Source of the DNA: Gammaproteobacteria bacterium
Lineage (GTDB): Bacteria; Pseudomonadota; Gammaproteobacteria; DSM-16500
Direction: 5' to 3'
Assembly: GCA_014132595.1 (NCBI GenBank)
Contig: BMAG01000043.1
Span: 115,878 to 179,877 of the forward strand
DNA length: 64,000 bases
Shown: positions 37,249 to 45,689 of the stretch, piece by piece
Layout of the letters: every line of letters begins with the position of its first letter
How positions within the stretch are numbered: position 1 is the first letter of the stretch
Program-made: the position numbers and the translations under genes
The notes under the pieces: generated by a model
Told to the model about the DNA's origin: nothing
The model's input: only the letters and a program-made list of their open reading frames with translations
Databases searched by the model: none

Positions 37249-38133
37249 TTATCTCACTTTTCTTGATTCAAGCACTTGAAACAAGCTGTCATATTTATTA
37301 TGCGGGCTCCAGACATACCAGCCGTCTGCACCTGCATTTTCTGCAGCTTGGATTTGTGCGTATATGTAATTTAATTTCTTTTCATGTGATAGCAAGTAGT
37401 GGTAATTCGATAACTCAATGTAAGGTATTAATTTAAAGGGTAACTGTTCGTTATTAAATTGCTTTTTAATCGAAGCAAGAGAGTCATAAACAGTTTTGTA
37501 AGGGATTTTTACATGTACGTCAAAAGGTACATAATGTGACGGGTAAACCATTGGGCATATGACATCGACACTGGATGAAAAGAGTTTGATGTTTTGTCCA
37601 ATGTATTTTGACTCGCCGAAGCTTGAAATTCCAAAGACATCGACTTGTAAGGGTACATCAACTCGATTTTTGTAATATTGTATAATTTTTAGAATATCTC
37701 GAGAGTTTTGTGAAGAAGGTGGTTGCTTTGTATCATAACGAATGTAATCCAATTGAATTTGGCTAGCGCCGTACGCTAAGGCCTGTTTAATCAGTTTATA
37801 TTTCTTTTCCCAATAGGCTTCTGAATGCACCTGTGCGCGGGTACCGCCGCCTGGGAAAATCGTAATTCTCGCCACATAGGAAATATTATGATTTTTAAGG
37901 AGCTGAATGTTTTTTGCATAGCGAGAAGACGGTATGTCAAGATCGACAATAAAAGTGCTAATTCCCACTTTTTTTGAACGGTCTATTAAGTAATTAATCA
38001 TGTCCGTATTTTCTAAAGTCGATTGGGTAATATAGATACCCTTAACGAGTGCTGCACTCGCGCTGCCGTTATGGAAAAATAAAGTCATGGCTAAAAAGAC
38101 TAGGAACGCTAACCTTGCATGGAATTTATACAT
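37249..38133 (-). CDS. Secreted putative glycoside hydrolase (DUF4015-type)
   Basis: 294 residues with a signal peptide (LAFLVFLAMTLFFHNGSASA). The mature part looks like a TIM-barrel glycosidase: GIYITQSTL at the first strand, STFIVDLDIPS, IQLDYIRYDT (family motif with an acidic pair), VDVFGISSFG, VICPMVYPSHY and ADGWYVWSP. These are the marks of the putative glycosyl hydrolase domain once called DUF4015. Substrate unknown; a periplasmic or secreted location is expected. It has its own promoter (38202-38229) and terminator. Confidence 0.8.
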   Translation of the reverse strand: MYKFHARLAFLVFLAMTLFFHNGSASAALVKGIYITQSTLENTDMINYLIDRSKKVGISTFIVDLDIPSSRYAKNIQLLKNHNISYVARITIFPGGGTRAQVHSEAYWEKKYKLIKQALAYGASQIQLDYIRYDTKQPPSSQNSRDILKIIQYYKNRVDVPLQVDVFGISSFGESKYIGQNIKLFSSSVDVICPMVYPSHYVPFDVHVKIPYKTVYDSLASIKKQFNNEQLPFKLIPYIELSNYHYLLSHEKKLNYIYAQIQAAENAGADGWYVWSPHNKYDSLFQVLESRKVR

Positions 38134-38201
38134 ACTTGGCCGCCTTTTAAGTGATGAGATAAATACAGCTTAGCTCAAATTAAAAGAATCTGTTTTATGG
38201 T

Positions 38202-38229
38202 ATAATAGGCCCGTGTTTAGCGTTTTCAA
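38202..38229 (-). promoter_or_regulatory. Putative promoter of the glycoside-hydrolase-like gene
   Basis: Minus-strand TTGAAA (38224-38229) and TATTAT (38202-38207) with a 16-base spacer, about 70 bases upstream of the ATG at 38133. The same bases also contain a plus-strand TATAAT (38201-38206), for which I find no good -35 and no gene. Confidence 0.5.
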
Positions 38230-38265
38230 CGAGTTAGAGAGATAAATTGCTTCTAAAAATGGTAG

Positions 38266-38967
38266 TTATTGATCTCTTGTTCCAAAAAGAGCCGTTCCAA
38301 TGCGAACGATCGTCGATCCTTCCGCAATAGCGGCTTTCATATCATTAGACATACCCATCGATAAGGTATCGAGCTGAAAATTTTTTGCATTGAGGTCATT
38401 AAATAACTCAACTAATTTTGCAAATTCTGCTCTTTGTTCTTCAAAGGTATTTTTGGGGAAGGGAATCGTCATTAAGCCGCGTATTTTTAAATGAGGCAAT
38501 GTAAGACAATAATCAGCCAGATCGCTGAGCTCATCAACAGACACACCGAGTTTATTTTTTTGTTGGCTGAGATTGACCTGAAGGCAAATATTTAAAGGCG
38601 GTAAGTGATTAGGCCTTTGTTCGTTGAGACGTTTGGCAATCTGCGGGTCTGTGACGCTGTGCACCCATTGAAAATGCTCAGCAATTTTTTTAGTTTTATT
38701 ACGTTGTATTAAACCAATAAAATGCCATTCCAGTTTTTTGTTTGGAAAAGCAGCTATTTTGGGCAGGGCTTCTTGCAGATGATTTTCACCAAATGCGAGT
38801 TGGCCTGCGAGAATGGCCTTTCCTATTTTTTCGATAGATTGACCTTTGCTAACAGCCAATAAAAAAACAGAATTGGGTTTTCGTTTATAGGCCACTTCAG
38901 CATCACGAATCTGTTGTTTTAGATCGGAAAGGTTATTTGCAATATTAATCAAGTTTCGGTCCGGCAT
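38266..38967 (-). CDS. yggS: YggS/PROSC family PLP-binding protein
   Basis: About 233 residues, a single-domain alanine-racemase-like fold with no known catalytic reaction, important for PLP homeostasis. The PLP lysine is in [34 protein letters not shown] and GLMTIPFP are family motifs, as is [21 protein letters not shown] (across 38310-38370). The ATG at 38967 lies inside the end of pckA (23-base overlap); an ATG four codons upstream at 38979 is also possible. Conserved neighbours such as pilT or proC are absent. Confidence 0.93.
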   Translation of the reverse strand: MPDRNLINIANNLSDLKQQIRDAEVAYKRKPNSVFLLAVSKGQSIEKIGKAILAGQLAFGENHLQEALPKIAAFPNKKLEWHFIGLIQRNKTKKIAEHFQWVHSVTDPQIAKRLNEQRPNHLPPLNICLQVNLSQQKNKLGVSVDELSDLADYCLTLPHLKIRGLMTIPFPKNTFEEQRAEFAKLVELFNDLNAKNFQLDTLSMGMSNDMKAAIAEGSTIVRIGTALFGTRDQ

Positions 38968-40492
38968 CACGAATTGCATTACTCACATCAAATTTTTTAA
39001 AGTTATCGGTAAATTTTTCTATAAGAACGCGAGCACATTCATCATAAGCTTGAACATTCGGCCATGCTTGTCGTGGATTTAAAACCTTTGAGTCAACCTC
39101 TGGGATTTGTTTCGGTATTGATAAATTAAAACCAGGTAAGTTTTCATATTGTGCATCACGGAGGTCCCCATTCACAATGGCGCGCACAACGGCACGTGTG
39201 GTAGGAATAGAGAAGCGAGCGCCTCCTTGTCCATGTGCGCCGCCTGTCCATCCTGTGTTAACTAAATAGACCTGCGCATCCCAGTTTTTTAATCGTTTCA
39301 TGAGTAAATTAGCATATTCTCCAGCAGCTCTTGGGAAAAAAGGCGCGCCAAAACAAGTGCTAAAAGTTTGTTTGATGCCAGAGCCCTGCCCTACTTCGGT
39401 GCTGCCGACGAGTGCTGTGTATCCGCTTAAGAAATAGTAAGCGGCTTGTTCCTGGGTGAGTCGTGCAACAGGAGGAAGTACGCCATATAAGTCACAGGTT
39501 AAAAACAAAATAGCATGAGGCTGATCTGCCTGATTTGATTTAACTCGCAAAGGAATAAATTCGCGCGGATAAGCAGCGCGCGTATTTTGCGTTAAGCTGA
39601 CATCATTGTAATTAGGTTCTTTGGTTTTTGGATCTAAAACAACATTTTCCATGACAGAACCATAACGGATCGCATCCCAAATCACAGGCTCGCGTTCTTT
39701 TGATAGATCAATGCATTTGGCATAACAGCCGCCTTCAAAATTAAATACGCCCTCTTCGCCCCAGCCGTGCTCATCATCACCGATTAAATATCGTTCGGGA
39801 TCGGCAGAAAGAGTGGTTTTTCCAGTGCCTGACAAACCAAAAAATAAAGCAGTTTTGCCTTCTTTTCCTACATTAGCCGCGCAGTGCATGGGCAAGATTT
39901 CATGTTCGGGTAAAAGGAAATTCAATACGGAAAACATTGCTTTTTTCATTTCACCTGCATAATACGTACCGCAAATTAAAACGCGACGCTCTGAAAAATT
40001 AAGGATGACCGCAGCATCACTATTAACGCCATCGCGTGCGGGATCTGTTTTAAAGCCAGGCGCGCATAATAATGTCCATTGGCCAGGCTGATCAGCCGTA
40101 ATCGGTTTTTCAGGCCGAATAAATAAAATCTGGGTAAAAAGATTATGCCAAGCAAGTTCTGTTTTTACTTTGACAGTTAAAGAAAATTTTTCTTCAGCAC
40201 CTACTTTGAGATAAGAAACAAAATGACAGTCTTTTGTTTGTAAATATTCTGTTGCGCGCTGCCATAAGGCGGAGAATTTTTCAGGACTGATCGGTTGATT
40301 GATGGTATTCCAATCCACGGATTTTTCAGTCACATTATCTTTGACAATAAATCTGTCTTTGGGAGAACGGCCCGTTCGCGTACCTGTGGTCACTGTCAAC
40401 GCTTGATTGGCAGCAAGCACACCTTCTTTTCTGGCTAATGCCATATTGATTAATTCTGAAGCGGATAGATTGATATAGTTTTGAGTTGTCAT
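38945..40492 (-). CDS. pckA: Phosphoenolpyruvate carboxykinase (ATP)
   Basis: ATP-dependent PEPCK, converting oxaloacetate to PEP for gluconeogenesis. About 515 residues from the ATG at 40492 ([15 protein letters not shown]), close to E. coli's 540. The P-loop is [20 protein letters not shown] and metal-binding DDEHGW follows; [12 protein letters not shown] near residue 35 binds substrate. GATGAG precedes this ATG. The frame stays open upstream to 40705, but the extra 71 residues do not match the family and are not used. Presence suits an organism living on amino acids. Confidence 0.96.
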   Translation of the reverse strand: MTTQNYINLSASELINMALARKEGVLAANQALTVTTGTRTGRSPKDRFIVKDNVTEKSVDWNTINQPISPEKFSALWQRATEYLQTKDCHFVSYLKVGAEEKFSLTVKVKTELAWHNLFTQILFIRPEKPITADQPGQWTLLCAPGFKTDPARDGVNSDAAVILNFSERRVLICGTYYAGEMKKAMFSVLNFLLPEHEILPMHCAANVGKEGKTALFFGLSGTGKTTLSADPERYLIGDDEHGWGEEGVFNFEGGCYAKCIDLSKEREPVIWDAIRYGSVMENVVLDPKTKEPNYNDVSLTQNTRAAYPREFIPLRVKSNQADQPHAILFLTCDLYGVLPPVARLTQEQAAYYFLSGYTALVGSTEVGQGSGIKQTFSTCFGAPFFPRAAGEYANLLMKRLKNWDAQVYLVNTGWTGGAHGQGGARFSIPTTRAVVRAIVNGDLRDAQYENLPGFNLSIPKQIPEVDSKVLNPRQAWPNVQAYDECARVLIEKFTDNFKKFDVSNAIRDAGPKLD

Positions 40493-40602
40493 AAGTATCT
40501 CATCAGCGTCGATCATGTTAGGACAGTCTCCAGAAGGGAGGTTTGAAAGCCGAATTGTACCTAAAAATTTATGAATACTCCATGAATAATACAGGACATG
40601 CC

Positions 40603-40630
40603 TTGCACTTGTTTTTAATGACGGCATAAT
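40603..40630 (+). promoter_or_regulatory. Putative promoter of the SseB-like gene
   Basis: TTGCAC (40603-40608) and CATAAT (40625-40630), spacer 16. Transcription would begin near 40637, which would make an ATG at 40639 nearly leaderless and favours the ATG at 40666. Confidence 0.4.
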
Positions 40631-40665
40631 GGTACGGCATGATTTTAAATACAGGCCCAAATACC

Positions 40666-41073
40666 ATGACTGAACTCGACAATGCCATTGCAGCTGCTTT
40701 CGCAAGTGAAGGCCAGCAACAGGAAGACGTCAACAAAGTATACTTAACATTGCTTCGCACGCAATTAACAATCCCGGTCAAGAAAGAAACAAGCTTAAAT
40801 GAGGAAGAACCCTTTTCTCCTTTATTTGCCAAAATTGAGGATAAATATTTTTTGATCGCATTTGATAGTCTGGAGCGTTTGCAAGCATGGGCAGGAGATC
40901 AAATAGATAATGTTGGTTATGTAGAATTATTAGGGCGAGATTTTATTGCAGGAATGAGCGATCAGGTTTATTTTTCTCTTAATTTGGGAACAGACTATTA
41001 TAAAGAATTTTCGCCGGATGAAATAAAGCGTTTGAAAACGATAGTCAGTAAAATTGATCAATTAAAAATTTAA
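40666..41073 (+). CDS. SseB-like N-terminal domain protein
   Basis: 135 residues. The opening pattern, a short helix then [17 protein letters not shown], followed by [24 protein letters not shown], matches the SseB/YbaK-type N-terminal domain (first seen in the E. coli enhanced-serine-sensitivity protein). The C-terminal SseB domain is missing. Function unknown. The start at 40666 is chosen from the promoter position. It is divergent from pckA and its last four bases overlap the convergent pyrF. Confidence 0.65.
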   Translation: MTELDNAIAAAFASEGQQQEDVNKVYLTLLRTQLTIPVKKETSLNEEEPFSPLFAKIEDKYFLIAFDSLERLQAWAGDQIDNVGYVELLGRDFIAGMSDQVYFSLNLGTDYYKEFSPDEIKRLKTIVSKIDQLKI

Positions 41074-41855
41074 GCCTTTAATCCGGCGCAATAAGCATCC
41101 CATCCTGCTTTGCGATATTTTTGAGCTTCAGTGAGTGGATCTTTCGCTTTCAAAATGCCTCTGCCAACGATGATGATATCGCTTTCATTTTCTAAAAGTG
41201 CTTTTTGGGGAGTTACATATTGTTGGCCGAGCGAATCTTTTCCTTCTTCCAACTGAACGCCCGGTGTCATATATAACCACCAGGGATCAGGCGATAATTT
41301 CTTTTGTGTTATAAATCCTAGAACAAATTCTGGAAATTGTTCTGCCATGCGTAAGGTTTTTTGCGTGTAATCGGCGTTGATCAAGTTGCCCGCGGAGCTC
41401 ATTTCAGCCAGCAACAAAAGACCGCGTTGTTTGGGCAATCCTACCTCACTTAGACCTGAAATAATTCCAGGACCCGGTAAGGTGTGTGCATTCACAATAT
41501 CAGCCCAATTTGCAATATGATAGATACCTTCTTGATATTGGTGTTTAACAGTGTTTCCGATGTCAGCAAACTTACGATCTTCAAAAATGAGAAACTGATG
41601 TTTTTTTGCAAGGGCTGTTAACTCTTGAGTAAAGGCCAGTGTAAAATCTGACAAGATATCGACATGGGTTTTTAAGATACAAATTTCTGGGCCGAGTTTA
41701 TCCGCAAGTTCAAGTAATGTTGTGCAGGATGTGACATCCGCGGATAAAGCCAAGTTCGTTTCTTTTTCTGCTAATAAAGAAAACAGCTGCTGCGCAATGT
41801 GGTTTGTACAAAGCGCGGCGCGTTCGGCATAGGAAAGTCGTTTATGCATTTTCAT
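41070..41855 (-). CDS. pyrF: Orotidine 5'-phosphate decarboxylase, eukaryote-like type
   Basis: Final step of UMP synthesis. 261 residues. The catalytic array is FEDRKFADIGNT, with Asp93, Lys95 and Asp98 (counting from the ATG at 41855), and LKTHVDILSDFTL upstream. Later motifs WADIVNAHTLPGPG, LLLAEMSSAGNL, MTPGVQLE, LGQQYVTPQ and IIIVGRG with KYRKAGWDAY are those of the animal/fungal enzyme, including features specific to animal UMP synthase (GLSEVGLPKQRG). Ordinary gammaproteobacterial PyrF lacks this pattern. It starts inside the pyrE stop region (14-base overlap; a second ATG at 41849). Confidence 0.95.
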   Translation of the reverse strand: MKMHKRLSYAERAALCTNHIAQQLFSLLAEKETNLALSADVTSCTTLLELADKLGPEICILKTHVDILSDFTLAFTQELTALAKKHQFLIFEDRKFADIGNTVKHQYQEGIYHIANWADIVNAHTLPGPGIISGLSEVGLPKQRGLLLLAEMSSAGNLINADYTQKTLRMAEQFPEFVLGFITQKKLSPDPWWLYMTPGVQLEEGKDSLGQQYVTPQKALLENESDIIIVGRGILKAKDPLTEAQKYRKAGWDAYCAGLKA

Positions 41856-42438
41856 GTAAGAGAGCGTTCACAATAGTACGTTCAGAGTCAGGTAAGATGT
41901 CTGATGCAAGAAGCGTGTTCAAGACTTCTTTGAGCGTAAAGGCTGCATGCAGATTGTATTGATGTTTCTGTAAATTTTCTTGACCGCCCTGTTCTCGATT
42001 AATAAGGACCCCGATGTGCTTAACTTTTAGCCCGGCTACCTCAATATCTTCTGCGGTTTCCAGAATGCTTGAGCCTGTGGTAATGATGTCCTCAATGATC
42101 AGGCAGTGCTGGCCTGTTCGATAGGCGCCTTCAATGAGTTGTTTTGTGCCATAATTTTTAGGTTCTTTACGGCGCATGACCATCGGTAAATTCTGTTTAA
42201 GCGCAATGCAGGTGGCAATGGGTAAGGCGGTATAAGGTACGCCGCAGATCACATCAATAGGATACCCGCTTACTTGCTGCCAAATGGTTTCGGCGACTGC
42301 TCGCAGGACCTCTGGATAGGAAATGATTTGCCGCAGATCGAGATAAATGGTCGATTTGTTGCCGCTTTTTAAGGTAAAGTCACCAAACTTAATGGCACCG
42401 ATTTCGTAGAGTGAAAGAATAAGTGGTTTGTAATTCAT
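41842..42438 (-). CDS. pyrE: Orotate phosphoribosyltransferase, eukaryote-like type
   Basis: Transfers phosphoribose from PRPP to orotate. 198 residues from the ATG at 42438, which has AAGGACAGAG upstream. The PRPP loop is CLIIEDIITTGSSILET; AIKFGDFTLKSG opens the protein, with IYLDLRQIISYP and VICGVPYTALPIAT after it. RRKEPKNYGTKQLIEG and INREQGGQENL are characteristic of the animal UMP synthase N-terminal half. It is followed by pyrF, overlapping by 14 bases, in the OPRT-then-ODC order of that fused enzyme. Confidence 0.95.
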   Translation of the reverse strand: MNYKPLILSLYEIGAIKFGDFTLKSGNKSTIYLDLRQIISYPEVLRAVAETIWQQVSGYPIDVICGVPYTALPIATCIALKQNLPMVMRRKEPKNYGTKQLIEGAYRTGQHCLIIEDIITTGSSILETAEDIEVAGLKVKHIGVLINREQGGQENLQKHQYNLHAAFTLKEVLNTLLASDILPDSERTIVNALLHENA

Positions 42439-42533
42439 AATATCTCTGTCCTTAATTCGGCAATTCCAACATAATACGTAACCAAAAGCAAACGTCTTAG
42501 AATACACTTTGGATTAGTCGAGGTTAAGTAACA

Positions 42534-43463
42534 ATGATAAATTCACTTTATGGTCATGATATTTTATCTATCAAAGACTTGTCACTTGAGCAAATTCAGC
42601 TCATTTTAAAAACGACGAAGCAGTTAAAGGAAAAACCCGCTTCTCGGCTGATTGAAAATAAAATTGTGGCCCAATGTTTTTTTGAGGCCTCGACCCGAAC
42701 CCGCATGTCGTTTGAATCTGCGTGCTTGCGGTTGGGGGGCCAAAATATTGGCTTTGCCAGTGATGAACAGCTTTCGATTAAAAAAGGCGAAACCTTACAT
42801 GACACCATGCGTGTTATTTCTGAATATGCAGATTTAATCGTGATTCGTCACCCTCGTGAAGGCGCGGCACGTTTGGCGGCTGAAGTTTCATTAAAGCCTG
42901 TTATTAATGCAGGCGATGGTGCCAATCAACATCCGACACAGGCGCTGGTTGATTTATTTACTATTCAGGAATGCCAAAAAAGTTTAGATGGGTTAAGTAT
43001 TGCCTTAGTGGGCGATTTAAAATATGGGCGAACGATCCATTCTTTCGCCACCGCCTGTATGTTATTTGATGTACGTCTTTATTTGGTGTCGCCGGAAGGG
43101 TTGGCAATGCCGGAACCCATTTGTGATGCTTTAAAAAAACAGGGTGTGCGTTTTTCTTTTCACCGTTCCATGGAGGAAGTGCTGCCAAAAGTCGATATTT
43201 TATATTTGACGCGTATTCAACAAGAGCGGTTTAGTGAATCAGAATATCAGTTAGTGAAGAATAATTATATTTTGACGCCTACTTTATTAAAAAGTGCGAA
43301 GACAAAACCCAATTTAAAAGTGTTACATCCTTTGCCTAGAATCAATGAAATTGATATGGGTGTTGATAAAACACCTTATTCCCATTATTTTATTCAAGCC
43401 GCAAACGGCGTCTATGTGCGCCAAGCTTTATTAGCCTTATTACTGAATGAGGAGCTCCCATGA
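42534..43463 (+). CDS. pyrB: Aspartate carbamoyltransferase catalytic subunit
   Basis: 309 residues (E. coli 311). Carbamoyl-phosphate site [13 protein letters not shown] near residue 45, the [12 protein letters not shown] loop, [14 protein letters not shown] and the aspartate-binding [11 protein letters not shown] are intact. With PyrI it forms the allosteric 12-subunit enzyme. The start is divergent from pyrE, with 95 bases between the two ATGs. The stop overlaps pyrI by four bases. Confidence 0.97.
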   Translation: MINSLYGHDILSIKDLSLEQIQLILKTTKQLKEKPASRLIENKIVAQCFFEASTRTRMSFESACLRLGGQNIGFASDEQLSIKKGETLHDTMRVISEYADLIVIRHPREGAARLAAEVSLKPVINAGDGANQHPTQALVDLFTIQECQKSLDGLSIALVGDLKYGRTIHSFATACMLFDVRLYLVSPEGLAMPEPICDALKKQGVRFSFHRSMEEVLPKVDILYLTRIQQERFSESEYQLVKNNYILTPTLLKSAKTKPNLKVLHPLPRINEIDMGVDKTPYSHYFIQAANGVYVRQALLALLLNEELP

Positions 43464-43918
43464 GTAAAACACTTCCCGTTTCTGCCATTAAAAATGGCAC
43501 TGTCATCGATCATATTCGTGCTGGACAGGCTCCTCGAATTATGCATTTGCTGAATGTGGTGCAAGGCAATAATAAAGTGACGATTGGACTTAATTTGCCG
43601 AGCAAACTTCTCAAGTTAAAGGATTTATTAAAAATCGAAAACCGTGTGTTAACAAAGGATGAAGCCAATGAAGTTGTAATTTTTGCGCCTGAGGCAACGA
43701 TTAACATCATCAAAGATTTTGAAGTGACAGAAAAGATCACGACTCATATTCCCGAGACTATTACGGGTGTATTTATGTGTCCTAACCCTGTTTGCATCAC
43801 TCATTACGAACCCATCGAAAGTTTTTTTCATATCGAAGACCAAGGGAAGCAAGCTAAGCTCATTTGTCATTATTGTGAAAAAACGTACGACCGCGATCAA
43901 GTGAAGGTTAATATTTAA
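43460..43918 (+). CDS. pyrI: Aspartate carbamoyltransferase regulatory subunit
   Basis: 152 residues (E. coli 153). The allosteric domain (residues 1-100) includes [19 protein letters not shown]; the zinc domain has its four cysteines in CPNPVC and CHYC. Presence implies nucleotide feedback control of this step. It overlaps pyrB by four bases and pyrC by one. Confidence 0.96.
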   Translation: MSKTLPVSAIKNGTVIDHIRAGQAPRIMHLLNVVQGNNKVTIGLNLPSKLLKLKDLLKIENRVLTKDEANEVVIFAPEATINIIKDFEVTEKITTHIPETITGVFMCPNPVCITHYEPIESFFHIEDQGKQAKLICHYCEKTYDRDQVKVNI

Positions 43919-45138
43919 TGATTAGAATTGAGAAAGTTAAAGATCAATATGGCGCATTAATTGATATTCCCGATATTGAAAGTAACCAAAGCATCATTAT
44001 TAATAACTCTAATCTAACGTTATTGCCCGCTTTGATTGATCCGCACGTACATTTCCGTACGCCGGGGCATGAATATAAAGAAAATTGGCTTACAGCGGCA
44101 CAAGCTGCTATACGCGGTGGTTATACGACCGTGTTTGATATGCCAAACACATTGCCCCCGACGATCACGGAAGCTTATCTGCATGAGAAAAAGACATTAA
44201 TTAATGCTCAGTTGCAAGAAATCGGTATTCCGTTGCGATATCAATTATTTTTTGGTGCGGATAAAAATCATCTCGATGAAATTGTTAAGGTCAAACACGA
44301 AATCATTGGCATTAAGGTTTTCATGGGATGCAGTACTGGAAATTTGGTAATTGATGATGATGAAAGTCTGGAAAAAGTCTTTCGTATTGCAGCAGATAAT
44401 AATTTAATTGTTGCTGTGCATGCAGAAGATGAGCATTTAATGCGTGAGCGTAAAGCTGAATTTAAAGATAGAAAAGAATATGCAGTGCATTCCGAAATTC
44501 GTAATGTACAAGTCGCCTGCCGCGCAGTAAAAAAAGCCATTGCTTTGACAGAGCGTTTTGGAACCAAACTTTACATTTTACATGTTTCAAGCAATGAAGA
44601 AGTTCGGCTGATTGATCGAGCTAAACAAGCTGGTTTGCCTGTCTATGCTGAAACAACTCCTCATCATTTATTCTTGGACACCTCGGCTTATCCCACCTTA
44701 AAAGGCAAGGCCGTCGTAAATCCGCCGCTGCGTTTAAATTCAGATCGCGAAGCTCTTTTCTCAGCAATTCATCAAGGCATTATCGATACGATCGGCTCAG
44801 ATCATGCCCCACATACCGTTGCTGAAAAAGAAAAAGCTTATGGCGAATGCCCCTCAGGCATGCCAGGCATTGAAACGACGTTGAAGTTATTGTTAAATGC
44901 ACATCATGAAAATCTTTTAAGTCTAGATGAAATTATTTCGCTGACATCTAAACGCGCCCGAGAAATTTTTAATTTAGGACAAAATAACGATATAGTTTTA
45001 GTCGATCTAAAAAAAGAAACGCAAGTTTCTGATAATGAACTAAAAACCAAATGTGGTTGGTCACCTTATGCAGGCCGAATATTGCGAGGATGTCCTGTGT
45101 ATACCATTTTAGATGGGCACTGTTACGAGGTGACTTGA
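43918..45138 (+). CDS. pyrC: Dihydroorotase
   Basis: 406 residues. Class I dihydroorotase: metal motif DPHVHFRTPGHEYKEN, then GGYTTVFDMPNT, HAEDEH, HVSSNEEVRLI and DHAPHT with the catalytic Asp. The metal-bridging residue sits in the IKVFMGCSTG segment. The type differs from E. coli PyrC (class II, 348 residues) and is nearer to the Coxiella/Gram-positive and CAD kind. It is the last gene of pyrB-pyrI-pyrC. Confidence 0.95.
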   Translation: MIRIEKVKDQYGALIDIPDIESNQSIIINNSNLTLLPALIDPHVHFRTPGHEYKENWLTAAQAAIRGGYTTVFDMPNTLPPTITEAYLHEKKTLINAQLQEIGIPLRYQLFFGADKNHLDEIVKVKHEIIGIKVFMGCSTGNLVIDDDESLEKVFRIAADNNLIVAVHAEDEHLMRERKAEFKDRKEYAVHSEIRNVQVACRAVKKAIALTERFGTKLYILHVSSNEEVRLIDRAKQAGLPVYAETTPHHLFLDTSAYPTLKGKAVVNPPLRLNSDREALFSAIHQGIIDTIGSDHAPHTVAEKEKAYGECPSGMPGIETTLKLLLNAHHENLLSLDEIISLTSKRAREIFNLGQNNDIVLVDLKKETQVSDNELKTKCGWSPYAGRILRGCPVYTILDGHCYEVT

Positions 45139-45215
45139 GTTTTTAAAGCAACGCCCATGATAAGTAGCGAAGATTTTTGTGACAAATTCTTCAGCATGAA
45201 AAAATCACATAAGAT

Positions 45216-45662
45216 TTAAGCACTTTGTGCAGATTGCTGGTAGCTCAAATGAGGGCTTAATTTGTTCTGTAGTAGGGTGGTTTTATTGAGTAGGCCATGC
45301 GTTTGACTTATAAGTTGTGTGATATCGTAATTAGAAGATGACCAAAACATCCATTTGTATATTCCATTACTTTCAGGGCTTTTATAATAGGTGAGTCTAT
45401 CTTTTATAGTATATAAGTGGTTCGATAGCGTTTCTAAATAAGCCGCTTCATTTTGGATGGAAGTTGTTTCAAGGGCATTAAAAATATAAACGAGTGCTTC
45501 GTAAGTCCTCTGGATATCAATGAGATAATAGGACATTGCCCTCTCTACATCCTGCATTCTTATCGCAGCTAATTGTTTGTTTACGTATTCGCGAGGGGGA
45601 ACTTTAGTTTCTATCGTTTTTATTTCTTCATAAGCTGATTTTTTTGAAAAAAAGGAAAGCAT
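45216..45662 (-). CDS. Hypothetical protein, helical
   Basis: 148 residues without a signal peptide or membrane segment. The sequence is mostly helical with many Tyr, Leu and Gln (for example MSYYLIDIQRTYEALVYIF and LLNKTTLLQNKL). It ends at HLSYQQSAQSA. I recognise no family. It begins 27 bases downstream of the TpsB-like gene and may share its transcript, but its role is unknown. Confidence 0.5.
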   Translation of the reverse strand: MLSFFSKKSAYEEIKTIETKVPPREYVNKQLAAIRMQDVERAMSYYLIDIQRTYEALVYIFNALETTSIQNEAAYLETLSNHLYTIKDRLTYYKSPESNGIYKWMFWSSSNYDITQLISQTHGLLNKTTLLQNKLSPHLSYQQSAQSA

Positions 45663-45689
45663 AAGATAATCTCATTTTTTTTAATATTT

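Noticed and set aside
38201..38260. Plus-strand TATAAT that might drive a tRNA or small RNA
   Set aside because: No cloverleaf or other RNA structure follows, and the same bases serve better as the minus-strand promoter of the glycoside-hydrolase-like gene.
40493..40705. 71-residue N-terminal extension of PckA
   Set aside because: Unrelated to PEPCK and crosses the promoter region of the divergent gene; the ATG at 40492 has a ribosome binding site.
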